Shown here piece after piece: positions 1-10,376 of a DNA stretch of 64,000 nt; positions within the stretch are counted from its first letter, which is position 1, and the number at the start of each line of letters is the position of its first letter. The DNA comes from Pectobacterium sp. CFBP8739 (GTDB lineage Bacteria > Pseudomonadota > Gammaproteobacteria > Enterobacterales > Enterobacteriaceae): positions 124,001-188,000 of the forward strand of contig NZ_JACDRR010000006.1 in the NCBI RefSeq assembly GCF_013449375.1. Reading direction: 5' to 3'. Below the pieces are notes generated by a model. That model searched no databases and was not told the origin of the DNA. It worked only from the letters and a program-made list of their open reading frames with translations. A program made the translations under genes and the position numbers.

Positions 1-1550
1 AAAAATTGGCGGGTATGACCGGTACGGCAGATACCGAAGCGTTCGAGTTCAGCTCTATTTACAAGCTGGATACGATTGTGGTGCCGACTAACCGTCCGAT
101 GATTCGTAAAGACTTACCTGATTTGGTCTATATGACCGAGCAGGAAAAAATCGATGCCATCATTGAAGATATCAAAGAGCGTTCAGCAAAAGGTCAGCCG
201 ATTCTGGTCGGTACGATCTCCATCGAGAAATCGGAAGTGGTTTCTCATGCGCTGGAAAAAGCGGGTATCAAACATAATGTGTTGAACGCGAAATTCCACG
301 CGATGGAAGCCGATATCGTTGCTCAGGCGGGTCAGGCTGGCGCGGTGACCATCGCGACCAACATGGCGGGTCGTGGTACAGATATCGTGTTGGGCGGTAG
401 CTGGCAGGCGGAAGTGGCGCTTCTGGAAACCCCGAGTGACGAGCAAATTGCAGAAATTAAAGCAGCCTGGAAAGTGCGTCACGATGCTGTGCTGGCTGCT
501 GGTGGCTTACACATCATCGGTACGGAGCGCCATGAGTCTCGTCGTATCGATAACCAGCTGCGTGGTCGTTCCGGTCGTCAGGGGGATGCGGGTTCATCAC
601 GTTTCTATCTGTCGATGGAAGATGCGCTGATGCGTATTTTTGCTTCCGATCGTGTTTCCAACATGATGCGTAAGCTAGGCATGAAACCAGGTGAAGCCAT
701 TGAGCACCCGTGGGTCACGAAGGCGATTGCTAACGCCCAGCGTAAAGTGGAAAGCCGTAACTTTGATATTCGTAAGCAACTGCTGGAATACGATGATGTG
801 GCGAACGACCAGCGTCGTGCGATCTATACGCAGCGTAACGAACTGTTGGACGTGTCTGATATCAGCGAAACCATCACCAGCATTCGTGAGGATGTGTTCA
901 AAGCGACGATCGACAGCTACATTCCTCCGCAGTCTCTGGAAGAAATGTGGGATGTAGAAGGTCTGGAACAGCGTTTGAAGAACGATTTCGATCTGGATAT
1001 GCCAGTCAAAGCGTGGCTGGATAAAGAACCAGAGCTGCACGAAGAAACGCTGCGTGAGCGTATTTTCCAGCAGGCGATTGAGATTTATCAGCGCAAAGAA
1101 GACGTGGTCGGTAGCGAAGTCATGCGCAACTTTGAAAAAGGCGTGATGTTGCAGACGTTGGATTCACTGTGGAAAGAGCATCTGGCAGCCATGGATTATC
1201 TGCGTCAGGGTATCCATCTGCGTGGCTATGCACAGAAAGATCCGAAGCAAGAGTATAAGCGTGAGTCGTTCTCTATGTTTGCCGCGATGTTGGAATCACT
1301 GAAATATGAAGTGATCAGCACGTTGAGCAAAGTTCAGGTGAGAATGCCGGAAGAGATCGAAGCGCTGGAGCAGCAACGCCGTGAAGAAGCTGAACGTTTG
1401 GCACGGCAGCAGCAACTGAGCCATCAGGAAGAAGATAGCCTGAACACCGGTTCACCGACGCAGGCGGATCGTAAAATCGGACGTAACGATCCTTGCCCAT
1501 GTGGTTCAGGCAAGAAATATAAGCAGTGCCACGGCCGCTTACAGAAATAA
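1..1550 (+). CDS. secA: Protein translocase ATPase SecA, C-terminal part (5' end outside window)
   Basis: SecA is the ATPase motor that drives unfolded preproteins through the SecYEG channel at the inner membrane. The window begins inside the gene, so about 515 of roughly 900 residues are present. Visible are the second nucleotide-binding domain motifs ([15 protein letters not shown], and the arginine-rich [17 protein letters not shown]), the helical scaffold and wing region, and the C-terminal SecB/zinc-binding tail with [13 protein letters not shown]. The reading frame is open from base 3. It is followed by an intrinsic terminator and mutT, the order found in E. coli. Identity is secure; only the truncation by the window edge is unusual. 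Confidence 0.98.
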   Translation, partial: KLAGMTGTADTEAFEFSSIYKLDTIVVPTNRPMIRKDLPDLVYMTEQEKIDAIIEDIKERSAKGQPILVGTISIEKSEVVSHALEKAGIKHNVLNAKFHAMEADIVAQAGQAGAVTIATNMAGRGTDIVLGGSWQAEVALLETPSDEQIAEIKAAWKVRHDAVLAAGGLHIIGTERHESRRIDNQLRGRSGRQGDAGSSRFYLSMEDALMRIFASDRVSNMMRKLGMKPGEAIEHPWVTKAIANAQRKVESRNFDIRKQLLEYDDVANDQRRAIYTQRNELLDVSDISETITSIREDVFKATIDSYIPPQSLEEMWDVEGLEQRLKNDFDLDMPVKAWLDKEPELHEETLRERIFQQAIEIYQRKEDVVGSEVMRNFEKGVMLQTLDSLWKEHLAAMDYLRQGIHLRGYAQKDPKQEYKRESFSMFAAMLESLKYEVISTLSKVQVRMPEEIEALEQQRREEAERLARQQQLSHQEEDSLNTGSPTQADRKIGRNDPCPCGSGKKYKQCHGRLQK

Positions 1551-1593
1551 CTGGTCGCTGAAATCAGCGAATAAAATGTGATAAGTGCAAAGG

Positions 1594-1616
1594 AAAGGCG
1601 GTCATTGACCGCCTTT
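1594..1616 (+). terminator. Intrinsic terminator after secA
   Basis: A 10-bp stem (AAAGGCGGTC paired with GACCGCCTTT) with a 3-nt loop ends in a short T run, 43 bases after the secA stop and before mutT. Confidence 0.8.
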
Positions 1617-1645
1617 TACTTGATCAGAACCTGATAGGAAGTGTC

Positions 1646-2041
1646 ATGACGCAAAAACAGTTATCCGTCGCGGTAGGCATCATCCGCAATGCGGAACAGC
1701 AATATTTCATTGCTCGTCGCCCAGATGGCGTTCACATGGCAGGGATGTGGGAGTTTCCCGGCGGTAAAATAGAAGAGGGAGAAACGCCAGCACAGGCGCT
1801 GATTCGTGAACTGCGTGAAGAAACGGGCATCGATGCTGTCGCGCCCCAACCGCTAAACGACAAAACATTTTCTACGCCAGAAAGAATCATTACGCTTCAT
1901 TTCTTCCTGGTTGAAACATGGCAGGGGGAACCCTATGGTCGGGAAGGGCAGGAATCTCGCTGGGTGAGTGTAGAAGAATTACGTGAGGAAGAATTTCCGC
2001 CAGCGAATGCGGAGATGATCCGCTGGCTGAAATCGCTTTAA
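1646..2041 (+). CDS. mutT: 8-oxo-dGTP diphosphatase MutT
   Basis: MutT hydrolyses 8-oxo-dGTP to the monophosphate in the cytoplasm, preventing A:T to C:G transversions. The 131-residue protein carries a complete Nudix box at about residues 39-61 (GG-KIEEGE...REL-REETG), which holds the metal-binding glutamates. Length matches the family (about 130). The ATG follows the weak ribosome site AGGAAGTGTC. It lies directly after the secA terminator, as in E. coli, and is convergent with yacG. Confidence 0.96.
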   Translation: MTQKQLSVAVGIIRNAEQQYFIARRPDGVHMAGMWEFPGGKIEEGETPAQALIRELREETGIDAVAPQPLNDKTFSTPERIITLHFFLVETWQGEPYGREGQESRWVSVEELREEEFPPANAEMIRWLKSL

Positions 2042-2091
2042 TCTAGCCTTGCTTTTGCCTGTCTGAAAAACTCTGCCTGAAAATTATAGCG

Positions 2092-2119
2092 GCGAAACGC
2101 GGTGGTTACCGCGTTTCGC
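2092..2119 (-). terminator. Terminator hairpin at the yacG 3' end
   Basis: A perfect 12-bp stem (GCGAAACGCGGT paired with ACCGCGTTTCGC) with a GGTT loop contains the yacG stop codon in or beside its loop. On the minus strand it is followed by CTATAATTTT, giving a modest U-rich tail. It sits between the convergent genes mutT and yacG and probably stops minus-strand transcription. Confidence 0.65.
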
Positions 2120-2300
2120 TCCAGTCTTCACTATCAGAAACCATATCATCACTAGGGATGCGCTTTTCTTCATCAGCCCATTCACCTAAATCGATGAGCT
2201 GACAACGCTTGCTGCAAAATGGGCGATAGAGGCTGGTTTCATCCCAGATGACTGCCTGCTTGCAGGTTGGGCACTTCACCGTCGTAATGTCTGTTGTCAT
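2106..2300 (-). CDS. yacG: DNA gyrase inhibitor / zinc-binding protein YacG
   Basis: YacG is a small zinc-ribbon protein that binds GyrB and inhibits DNA gyrase. The 64-residue product has four zinc-ligand cysteines, C10, C13, C29 and C33 (CPTC ... CSKRC), followed by the family's acidic C-terminal tail. Length is normal (about 65). It lies 71 bases downstream of zapD on the same strand, forming the coaE-zapD-yacG order of E. coli. Confidence 0.95.
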   Translation of the reverse strand: MTTDITTVKCPTCKQAVIWDETSLYRPFCSKRCQLIDLGEWADEEKRIPSDDMVSDSEDWSETR

Positions 2301-2371
2301 AAGGTTATTTTCACTCTATTTGATACTTAATATCTGCCTGGTGTTTAACACATTTTTTGTCGTGGCTGGCC

Positions 2372-3124
2372 TTAACAGCAGGCCAGTTCAAACGTTAAAC
2401 GAGGAGGAATGTGGCCGTTTTCGCTATCTAATGGCAGAAAACGAATAGCATAGCGTGTTTTATGGCCAGATATTTGTGGGTAGAGTTGGTGCGTCTGTTC
2501 AAGACGCAAACGCAGCAGATCGGCATCGGAAGCATTGTCCTGAAAGAAACCGTTCAGGCTGATTTGCGGGCGAAACGTACCGGAGTGGCGGATCAGTTCC
2601 AGGATCATATCCAATGCTTGTTTGAGCGGAGACAGTGATCCAAGCCAGCCAGAAACCAGCTTCTCACGGAGTTCCTGAGGTTGATGCAGCCAGCTATGTA
2701 GCGTCGGTAAGTCGAAACTGCAACACCCGCCGGGAATTCCGAGCCGCTGGCGTACCATGCCAATCAGACGATCTTCTCGTAAGAACTGCCCCATCCGTGG
2801 TGCCGCCATCAGCGTGCTGGCCAAATCTTTCAACTGACGTCTCAACGTATGGATGCGTTCCATGTCTACGCCCGGCACATCACTCCATTGCAACAGTTTT
2901 TGCTGTTGTCGCTCCAGTTCTTTCAGCAGTTCGGTACGCACATCTCCACGTTCCAGCACGTCAAGCAACTCTGCGACAGCGCGAAAAAATGTTAGCGCGC
3001 TTCCCATATCGGTCAGGGAGTGGTTTTGATGCAACTGCTGTAATAATGATTCGATACGCAACCAGGTACGTGTTTTTTCGTTCAACGGGTATTCGAATAA
3101 AATGGTTGAGGGAGCGTCACTCAT
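2372..3124 (-). CDS. zapD: Cell division protein ZapD (YacF)
   Basis: ZapD binds the C-terminal tail of FtsZ and bundles protofilaments at the division ring. The 250-residue protein starts [23 protein letters not shown], typical of the family, and is mostly alpha-helical at its N-terminal half with a beta-rich C-terminal half. Its start overlaps the end of coaE by 8 bases, implying translational coupling. A small inverted repeat (CTGGCC/GGCCAG) spans its stop codon but has no U tract. Confidence 0.95.
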   Translation of the reverse strand: MSDAPSTILFEYPLNEKTRTWLRIESLLQQLHQNHSLTDMGSALTFFRAVAELLDVLERGDVRTELLKELERQQQKLLQWSDVPGVDMERIHTLRRQLKDLASTLMAAPRMGQFLREDRLIGMVRQRLGIPGGCCSFDLPTLHSWLHQPQELREKLVSGWLGSLSPLKQALDMILELIRHSGTFRPQISLNGFFQDNASDADLLRLRLEQTHQLYPQISGHKTRYAIRFLPLDSENGHIPPRLTFELACC

Positions 3125-3743
3125 TCTTAGTCATCCTGTCGGCAGCGGAGGCGGCTAGCTCAAGGTAATGGCGGTGTAATCCCGCAACCTGTGACGCCAG
3201 CTCGCTTGGGCATCGACTGTTATCAATAATATCATCGGCATAAGCCAGGCGCTGTTCTCGGGTAGCCTGTGCAGCCAGTATGTTTTCTGCTTGCTGCCGA
3301 CTGATGCCATCGCGGGCCAGCGTGCGTTCAAGCTGTGTGTCTCTGTCTACATCAACGACCAGAATACGCTGTGCTCGCTGTTGTAAACCGTTCTCCACCA
3401 GTAGGGGGACGACCCACAGAATGTACGGTGCGGATGCAGACTGAAACTGGGTCTGTGTTTCCTGATGGATCAACGGATGAAGTAAATTATTCAGCCACTG
3501 TTTCTCTTCTGGCGAGGAGAAAATCCGTTGGCGTAGTGCGGTGCGGTCCAATGAACCATCGGTATTGAGTATAGCGTCGCCAAACCGGAGCCTGATGGCA
3601 TCCAGCGCGGGCTTTCCAGGCTCGACTACCTGACGTGCGATGATATCCGCGTCAACGATAGTGGTCCCTAATTTGGCAAATTCATCGGCCACAGTGCTTT
3701 TGCCGCTGCCGATACCGCCTGTCAAGGCTACGATGTATGTCAT
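3117..3743 (-). CDS. coaE: Dephospho-CoA kinase
   Basis: CoaE phosphorylates the 3'-OH of dephospho-CoA, the last step of coenzyme A synthesis. The N-terminus [17 protein letters not shown] contains the P-loop (GGIGSGKS, residues 9-16). I chose the ATG at 3743 because it matches the family N-terminus; an upstream in-frame ATG at 3752 would add only three residues (MGA) and neither has a strong ribosome site. Length, 208 residues, is normal. It is first in the coaE-zapD-yacG group. Confidence 0.95.
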   Translation of the reverse strand: MTYIVALTGGIGSGKSTVADEFAKLGTTIVDADIIARQVVEPGKPALDAIRLRFGDAILNTDGSLDRTALRQRIFSSPEEKQWLNNLLHPLIHQETQTQFQSASAPYILWVVPLLVENGLQQRAQRILVVDVDRDTQLERTLARDGISRQQAENILAAQATREQRLAYADDIIDNSRCPSELASQVAGLHRHYLELAASAADRMTKNE

Positions 3744-3918
3744 TGCACCCATGTTGAAAAGTTAACATTGCCACTATTTTCAAGGGGGGACAAATACCTT
3801 CCCGCTCCCCTGAAGCCAATCGGGCATAAACCGCAGTGTGCTTCACGTTATCACTTTGCTTGGTGATAGGTAAATTTCTCTGATTTTATCCCAAATAAAG
3901 CGAAAATCGCAGTCTTGC

Positions 3919-3936
3919 CGCAGGATTATTCCTGCG
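3919..3936 (-). terminator. Possible terminator hairpin downstream of hofC
   Basis: A 7-bp perfect stem (CGCAGGA/TCCTGCG) with a 4-nt loop lies about 77 bases past the hofC stop in the hofC-coaE gap. No T run follows directly, so termination is only likely, not shown. In E. coli guaC lies in this gap; here there is no gene. Confidence 0.4.
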
Positions 3937-4012
3937 TATGATAACGTTACTGGTAAAGGGCATTATTTTTTCACTCAGCAGCTTGTCGTCTTTTGGTGCT
4001 GTATTGGTCGGT

Positions 4013-5218
4013 TCAGGCTCCGGCCAATACGTTTCCCAACTGGAAGATAGGCAAATACATGCCAACCACCAGCGCCCCAACCATTCCTCCAACAACCATC
4101 ATCAGCAGCGGTTCCAGCGTTTGGGTCAGCATGTCTGCCTGCTGTTGTACCCGACCTTCATGCCATTCTGCCAGTTGTGTAAAGATCGCATCCAGCGCAC
4201 CGGTTTCTTCCCCCACGCGGATCAGTTGCGGACAGGGGGCAGGGAACAGTATGGCGTGATGCTGTGTGGCATGGTAGAGCGACATTCCCTGATGCAGTTG
4301 CGCTTGTATCTGTTGAATTGCGGCCTGATAAAGTGGGTGACGGATCGTCGCGGCGGCATCCAGCCCTTCGGGGAGCGTCAAACCGGCCTGTTGCGTCATA
4401 GACAGAATCGTGAATATCTGGTTCAGCGACTTACCACGTAACAGGCTAGAGACGATGGGAAGCTTCAGCAGCCATTCTTGCTCTCTGGTTTTCCATAAGG
4501 ACCTTTTCTGCCTTAAACGGACATATCCCGCTATCAGAGCACAAATAGACAGCAACCCTGTCAATCCATAGCCCGAGATGACTTCTGCCAGATAAAGCAA
4601 TTGCTGAGTAAACCACGGTAACGGTGTATCAAATGAGGAATAGAGCGTCGCAAATTCGGGCAGAACCAGCGTCAACATCATCATGCTGACCAGCACCGCG
4701 ATTGCCAAAACAAAGCAGGGATAGCGTAGTGCTTTGATGACTTTCTGTTGCAGTCTGGACTGCTTTTCTTGCTGTTGTGCCAACTGTAGGCAGCACGCGT
4801 CTAGCTTCCCAGTTAACTCGCCGACGGCAATGAGGGAACGATACAGAACGGGAAAGATATGCGGGTATTCCTGCAACGCTTCAGAGAACGAATTTCCCTG
4901 CGCAACACGGGTACGGACATCCCGTAATACGCAGCGCCAGCCGGGGCGCTCATGTTGTTCCGATATCAGTTTTAATGCTTCCAGCAGCGGCAATCCAGCG
5001 TGTAGCAGGGCAGCAAGCTGTTTGATTAATTCGCCTAGCTGCTCGCGTTTCCAATAGCGGAGCGACAGATAATGGCCAGCCTTTACGATGAGTGGCTGGT
5101 AGCCCTGGGCAATCAGGCTGGCGTAGGCATGCTGTCGTTGTGTGCTAATGAGTTCACCGTCGATAAAATCGCCCTCTGGCGTAATCGCCTGCCAGTGATA
5201 TAAACGCGCTAGCCTCAT
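4013..5218 (-). CDS. hofC: Type IV pilus/type II secretion inner-membrane platform protein HofC (PilC/GspF family)
   Basis: This is the polytopic inner-membrane platform protein of a type IV pilus-like assembly system, the partner of the HofB ATPase and PpdD pilin. The 401-residue protein has the duplicated GspF domain: a cytoplasmic block, a hydrophobic hairpin around residues 165-235, a second block with EETGALDAIFTQLAE, and a C-terminal membrane segment (MMVVGGMVGALVVGMYLPIF). Its ATG overlaps the hofB stop as ATGA, so the two are translationally coupled. Whether this pilus is made under laboratory conditions is unknown. Confidence 0.92.
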   Translation of the reverse strand: MRLARLYHWQAITPEGDFIDGELISTQRQHAYASLIAQGYQPLIVKAGHYLSLRYWKREQLGELIKQLAALLHAGLPLLEALKLISEQHERPGWRCVLRDVRTRVAQGNSFSEALQEYPHIFPVLYRSLIAVGELTGKLDACCLQLAQQQEKQSRLQQKVIKALRYPCFVLAIAVLVSMMMLTLVLPEFATLYSSFDTPLPWFTQQLLYLAEVISGYGLTGLLSICALIAGYVRLRQKRSLWKTREQEWLLKLPIVSSLLRGKSLNQIFTILSMTQQAGLTLPEGLDAAATIRHPLYQAAIQQIQAQLHQGMSLYHATQHHAILFPAPCPQLIRVGEETGALDAIFTQLAEWHEGRVQQQADMLTQTLEPLLMMVVGGMVGALVVGMYLPIFQLGNVLAGA

Positions 5219-6711
5219 TGTGCCTCCTGATTCATGGCGTGTTCATCGCCCACAACACGATAGACTTCAGCGAGCGAGGTCAGGCCGTCGTTGACCAGTT
5301 TAAGACCCGCAGCCAACAACGTTGGGAAACCTGAATGGCGAGACAGCGCAGATAATTCCCCTGAGCTGGCGTTGCCCGCTAGCGCTGCCTGAAAATCTGG
5401 CGTGATGGGCAGTAATTCATAGAGCGCGACGCGGCCATAGTAGCCAGAGAAACAGTGGCTACAGCCGCGGGCTTGCCAATGGTGTAGTGGCCCTTGCCAT
5501 ACGTCGTTTGGCAGCGAAATCAGTGGTTCTCCTGGCGTCTTACAGTGCGGGCATAACCGACGCATAAGGCGTTGTGCGATGATGAGTTTTAGTGCTGCGG
5601 CTAACAGATAACCGGGGATACCCAGATGGTTGAGGCGAGTCAGCGTTTCGACGGCAGAGTTGGTGTGCAATGTGGACATGACCAGATGGCCGGTTTGCGC
5701 GGCTTTGATCGCAATTTCTGCGGTTTCGGCATCGCGTATTTCGCCGATCATAATAACGTCTGGATCCTGTCGCAGCAGCGCACGTAAGATTCGGCCAAAT
5801 CCCAGTTCAGCTTTGGGATTGATTGCCGTTTGGTTGATGCCCAGCAAGGGGATCTCGATGGGATCCTCTACGCTACAGATATTGCGGCTGCATTCGTTCA
5901 GCCAGCGTATCGCGCTGTAAAGCGTGACGGTTTTTCCACTGCCTGTCGGGCCAGTGACTAACAGCATCCCCTGTGAGGCGCTCAGCACGTTAATCACCTG
6001 CTGTAATGCTTTTGGGGTAAGCCCGAGTTTATCTAGCACCAGTTCCTGCTGGTGTGTTTGCAAAATACGCAACACGACTTTTTCTCCCTGCTGCACAGGG
6101 AGCGTAGCGATGCGCAACGAGTAGGCTTGTTGATCCAGCATCAGGCTGAACTGGCCGTCTTGCGGCAATCGTCGTTCGGCGATGTTCAACTTGCCCATGA
6201 TTTTCAGCCGCGCGGTAATACGGTTTGTCAGCTCGGAAGGCGGGGCGGAGATGGCCTGTAGCACGCCGTCAATGCGTAGGCGTATGCGATAGCCGTCCAG
6301 TAATGGCTCAAAGTGGATATCAGAGGCGCGACGCTGAATCGCGAGACGCAGTGTTTGATGGATAAATTGTGCAACAGGGGAGTCATCGTCATGATCCTTC
6401 TGCCCTGTGCTGTTGTTATGAATATTGTGATAAGTGCTGTTATAGGTGCCGGCATGGTAGGTTTCTGCGGGTTCGGCAACGGCGTTCACGGGGTTAAGCT
6501 GCTGTTCCATTCTGGCCTGTGGCCATTGCTCCACCATGATGCGGCGATTGCTAGCGAAACGCAGCGCGGCAATCATCTCTGCCGAAGGGGACGTCGTGAC
6601 GGCGACCGACAGCGTTTGTTCATCAAGACTAAGCAATAATGCCTGATAACGTCGGCACAGTGTTTGCAGTTCGCTGAGCGTATGCTCGGAAGTAACGGAG
6701 GAGTCTGTCAT
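5215..6711 (-). CDS. hofB: Type IV pilus assembly ATPase HofB (PilB/GspE family)
   Basis: HofB is the cytoplasmic hexameric ATPase that should power pilin polymerisation. In its 498 residues I see the Walker A motif GPTGSGKT (254-261), Asp-rich/Walker B segment RQDPDVIMIGEIRD (around 315-327), a His box STLHTN (346-351) and the zinc tetracysteine pairs at C387/C390 and C417/C420. The N-terminal region before residue 110 is divergent and asparagine/histidine-rich. It lies 2 bases after ppdD and overlaps hofC, forming the operon ppdD-hofB-hofC. Confidence 0.93.
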   Translation of the reverse strand: MTDSSVTSEHTLSELQTLCRRYQALLLSLDEQTLSVAVTTSPSAEMIAALRFASNRRIMVEQWPQARMEQQLNPVNAVAEPAETYHAGTYNSTYHNIHNNSTGQKDHDDDSPVAQFIHQTLRLAIQRRASDIHFEPLLDGYRIRLRIDGVLQAISAPPSELTNRITARLKIMGKLNIAERRLPQDGQFSLMLDQQAYSLRIATLPVQQGEKVVLRILQTHQQELVLDKLGLTPKALQQVINVLSASQGMLLVTGPTGSGKTVTLYSAIRWLNECSRNICSVEDPIEIPLLGINQTAINPKAELGFGRILRALLRQDPDVIMIGEIRDAETAEIAIKAAQTGHLVMSTLHTNSAVETLTRLNHLGIPGYLLAAALKLIIAQRLMRRLCPHCKTPGEPLISLPNDVWQGPLHHWQARGCSHCFSGYYGRVALYELLPITPDFQAALAGNASSGELSALSRHSGFPTLLAAGLKLVNDGLTSLAEVYRVVGDEHAMNQEAQ

Positions 6712-6713
6712 GA

Positions 6714-7160
6714 TTAACCTGCCGTATTATCGAAACGGAAAACGTCCTGACAGGCGGCTTGCAGGCTCTCTGCACTGCCATCTGTGGTACAGCTTTTCGT
6801 CCAGCGTGAGGTGCCAGTTTCGCTATCCCACGTTGGCGTCAGAATAACGCGTAGCCCTTGCAGGGTGGATTGTCCGGTCAGCGTAATTACCCCTTGGGCG
6901 ACGCTAACGGCGCTGACATAGCGTGAAGATTTACTGCCTGGAATCCCCTGATTACCTGTGCTACAGGCGGTAAAGGCGGCATTTTCCAGACCGCAGAGAT
7001 CGACCGGTGTTTTGTAAGACACCATGGTTTGCAGCATATCCGTCAGCGCCGCTTTTTGCAGATAGCCTTGATAGGCGGGAACGCCAATGGCGCTGAGGAT
7101 GGCGACGATCGCAATGACGATCATCAGCTCAATCAGTGTGAATCCTTGTTGTGTAGTCAT
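6714..7160 (-). CDS. ppdD: Prepilin peptidase-dependent major pilin PpdD
   Basis: A type IV pilin-like subunit. The start at 7160 gives MTTQQG then the class III signal FTLIELMIVIAIVAILSAIG, with Glu at position +5 after the predicted prepilin peptidase cleavage site; an AGGGA ribosome site lies 8 bases upstream. A longer in-frame start at 7226 would add 22 residues in front of the leader and is unlikely. The mature 142-residue pilin has four cysteines downstream that could form disulfides in the globular head. It is first in the ppdD-hofB-hofC operon. Confidence 0.93.
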   Translation of the reverse strand: MTTQQGFTLIELMIVIAIVAILSAIGVPAYQGYLQKAALTDMLQTMVSYKTPVDLCGLENAAFTACSTGNQGIPGSKSSRYVSAVSVAQGVITLTGQSTLQGLRVILTPTWDSETGTSRWTKSCTTDGSAESLQAACQDVFRFDNTAG

Positions 7161-7469
7161 ATTGATTTCCCTGTTGTGGCGTATAAATAGGGTGGCGCAT
7201 AAATACATACGGACGGCTGGCAGCATAGAAAAGGGTGTGAAGGCTGGCTAGCGGAGGAAATGAAAATAGGAAAGCGCTACGACGTGTTTTTAGCGATTTG
7301 CAGAACGTTGAACAATTTTTGCGGGCAGATACGCAACTTTCGTTCTATCAGTAAAGAACGTTTACGCAGCTCAGAACGTTTTCATTATTACGATGGGTGG
7401 AAGAATGGAGATCCATTGAGTCGTGAGAACGAGGTGCGAGAGGGCACCTCGTTGGAAAGAAAAAAACGC
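7161..7469. other. Intergenic region upstream of ppdD; no gene seen
   Basis: These 309 bases separate ppdD from nadC. They hold three copies of AGAACGTT (7302-7309, 7355-7362, 7373-7380) and a hairpin GAGGTGC...GCACCTC at about 7430-7455 that lacks a T run on either strand. A 76-codon plus-strand frame is open here but has no recognisable family or ribosome site and I do not call it. Confidence 0.5.
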
Positions 7470-8408
<939 letters not shown>

Positions 8409-8500
8409 TCAGGACATCCAGAATGAATAATTATTAAAATTCAATCTGTTACTGTTATTTCCCGGCGGCCATCGCGGGTCGCCGGAAAGGGAAGGTGATT

Positions 8501-9361
8501 TTAGAAGTTGTAACCGACGACCAGATAGTAACCCCAGCCGGTAGATTTCACTTCAAACGGACCTTTGCCGAAATTGAGTTCTGTGCCATCAGCCCATTGG
8601 CCGCCGTTGTGGAAATAACGTGCGACGAAAGAGTAGTGCCAGTTGTCGTAGCCCAACGCCAGAATATGGCTGGAGGCGATGGAGTTGTTGGAACGGCTTG
8701 TATTCGATTTATCACGCAGCTCTGAACCAAAATCGAAATTGGTGAAGCTGATATATGAGACGTTACCGCCCAGCAGAGAACCCAGTGAGTAAGAGTATTT
8801 CACTTTTACGCGGTAGCCGTCCCACTCGTTTTCGTTAGCGGCACCGTAGTTTTGCCATTGGTATTTGGCATAGCCGTTCAGTGACAGAGCCAGGTCGGTA
8901 CCGGTATCAATATCGGTACCTAAGCCCATGTACCAGGTGCTCTGACGCGAACCGCTGTTACGTCCCATGTCGTAAATCACATTATTGGCGATGTACCACT
9001 CTTTAAACGGACCAAAGCTCAGGTCAGCTCCCGTCAGTTTATCAATGGAGAAGCGTGGTTCGATCTCGACAAACAGAGGTGAACCTTTGTCCCAAATGCC
9101 ACGGCTGTCGGGATCGCCACCAAAAAACTTAGGTGCATCGGCGTAGCCGTAAAAATCGAACCAGTCTTTACGTGCAAACGCTTCGTACTCCAGATAGGTC
9201 GTGCTGTTTAACTGCGGTCCAAAACGTGTGTGGGCGCTGCCGACGACGTTAATGCTCTGATGCCACCAGTCGGACAGATATTCGGCTTTATTGCTGTCGG
9301 CAAGAGCAGGCATGGAGCATGACAGGGCGAGCAAGGCGCCTGCAGCGAAAGTTTTTTTCAT
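8501..9361 (-). CDS. tsx: Nucleoside-specific outer membrane channel Tsx
   Basis: Tsx is an outer-membrane beta-barrel for uptake of nucleosides. The start at 9361 gives a clean signal peptide ([21 protein letters not shown]) with predicted cleavage before [15 protein letters not shown]. The body is closely similar to E. coli Tsx ([46 protein letters not shown]) and ends VVGYNF with the terminal Phe used in barrel assembly. Longer in-frame starts exist at 9373 and 9388 but have no ribosome site. The gene is inserted between nadC and ampD, unlike E. coli. The upstream region has PurR-like and CRP-like sites. Confidence 0.95.
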   Translation of the reverse strand: MKKTFAAGALLALSCSMPALADSNKAEYLSDWWHQSINVVGSAHTRFGPQLNSTTYLEYEAFARKDWFDFYGYADAPKFFGGDPDSRGIWDKGSPLFVEIEPRFSIDKLTGADLSFGPFKEWYIANNVIYDMGRNSGSRQSTWYMGLGTDIDTGTDLALSLNGYAKYQWQNYGAANENEWDGYRVKVKYSYSLGSLLGGNVSYISFTNFDFGSELRDKSNTSRSNNSIASSHILALGYDNWHYSFVARYFHNGGQWADGTELNFGKGPFEVKSTGWGYYLVVGYNF

Positions 9362-9486
9362 CTTAAGTACCATAGTGTTAGACGTCATGTACGTCGTACG
9401 TGAGACCGCAAAATAAGTTTTGGTAATATCTAAAAAAATCAGAAGATAATTTTGTCATGCATTTTAAGTAAAAATAGACGCAATGC

Positions 9487-9502
9487 ACGAAAACGATTGC
9501 CT
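9487..9502 (-). promoter_or_regulatory. PurR-type operator upstream of tsx
   Basis: On the minus strand this reads AGGCAATCGTTTTCGT, matching every fixed position of the classical PurR pattern ANGCAANCGNTTNCNT. It lies about 130 bases upstream of the tsx start, which fits purine control of a nucleoside channel. Binding is inferred. Confidence 0.65.
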
Positions 9503-9526
9503 TTTATTGTGCCATTACATTTTTAA

Positions 9527-9542
9527 TGTGATTTTAATCACA
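9527..9542. promoter_or_regulatory. CRP site in the tsx-ampD intergenic region
   Basis: TGTGATTTTAATCACA is a perfect TGTGA-N6-TCACA palindrome, flanked by AA and TT as in the CRP consensus. It lies about 170 bases upstream of tsx and 260 upstream of ampD; tsx is the likelier target since E. coli tsx is CRP-controlled. The rest of 9362-9803 shows no gene. Confidence 0.75.
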
Positions 9543-9803
9543 TTTTTTATGTTGGGAATTTCACCTAGCTGACAAGGTATGACGAGTATAAGGGCGGACA
9601 AGAAAGCGGCGTGAGCATCACAAAATGAAAGGTAAAATCTATTGATACTCTGTTGAATAGATAGGATGGCGCTAAACATGGTATCTTGGATACAAGGGCT
9701 TTTGGGCTACTCTGGTTTATCACGTTAGAAATGTTTATTACGCTAAAAATGTGCTTTTAGGCCTCATTCAGCCGGCAAACGATACGATGCGAGGTTATCG
9801 CCG

Positions 9804-10376
9804 ATGCTTTTGGAAAATGGCTGGTTATCCGACATTACACACACGCCTTCACCGCATTATGATGGTCGCCCGAATGATGAGGTGCCTTCCTTACTGGTGA
9901 TCCACAATATCAGTTTGCCGCCCGGTGAGTTTGGTGGCCCCTATATTGATCAACTGTTTACGGCTACGTTGGATCCCACTGCGCATCCCTATTTCGCCGA
10001 TATTTCCCATCTACGCGTCGCGGCGCACTGCCTGATACGCCGTGACGGACAAATCACACAATATGTGTCGTTCGATCAGCGCGCCTGGCATGCCGGTGTG
10101 TCTGCGTTTGAAGGTCGCGAACGCTGTAACGATTTCTCTATTGGCATTGAGTTGGAAGGGACGGATACGCTGCCTTTTACCCTGGAGCAATATCACTCTC
10201 TGGTAGCAATTACACGCCTATTAATGCGCGTTTACCCCATCACGCTATCGCGCATTACTGGGCACAGTGACATCGCACCGGGCCGTAAAACGGATCCCGG
10301 CCCAGCATTTGACTGGGACGGCTACCATCGCCTGTTACAAGAAAACGAGACAGAGAACAAAGGGAGTCTGGATTAA
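9804..10376 (+). CDS. ampD: 1,6-anhydro-N-acetylmuramyl-L-alanine amidase AmpD
   Basis: AmpD is the cytoplasmic zinc amidase that removes the peptide from anhydro-muropeptides in cell wall recycling, and thereby controls AmpR-dependent beta-lactamase induction. The 190-residue protein has the zinc ligands H34 (VIHN), H154 and D164 ([14 protein letters not shown]), plus the conserved GIELEGTD strand. A GAGG ribosome site precedes the ATG. Its stop TAA shares a base with the ampE start. Confidence 0.96.
   Translation: MLLENGWLSDITHTPSPHYDGRPNDEVPSLLVIHNISLPPGEFGGPYIDQLFTATLDPTAHPYFADISHLRVAAHCLIRRDGQITQYVSFDQRAWHAGVSAFEGRERCNDFSIGIELEGTDTLPFTLEQYHSLVAITRLLMRVYPITLSRITGHSDIAPGRKTDPGPAFDWDGYHRLLQENETENKGSLD

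Noticed and set aside
3753-4012. A relic of guaC, which sits here in E. coli
   Set aside because: No guaC-like coding signal on either strand; the gap is only 260 bases.
7428-7457. Hairpin GAGGTGC/GCACCTC as a terminator
   Set aside because: No T run on either strand after the stem; the T run lies on the wrong side for nadC.
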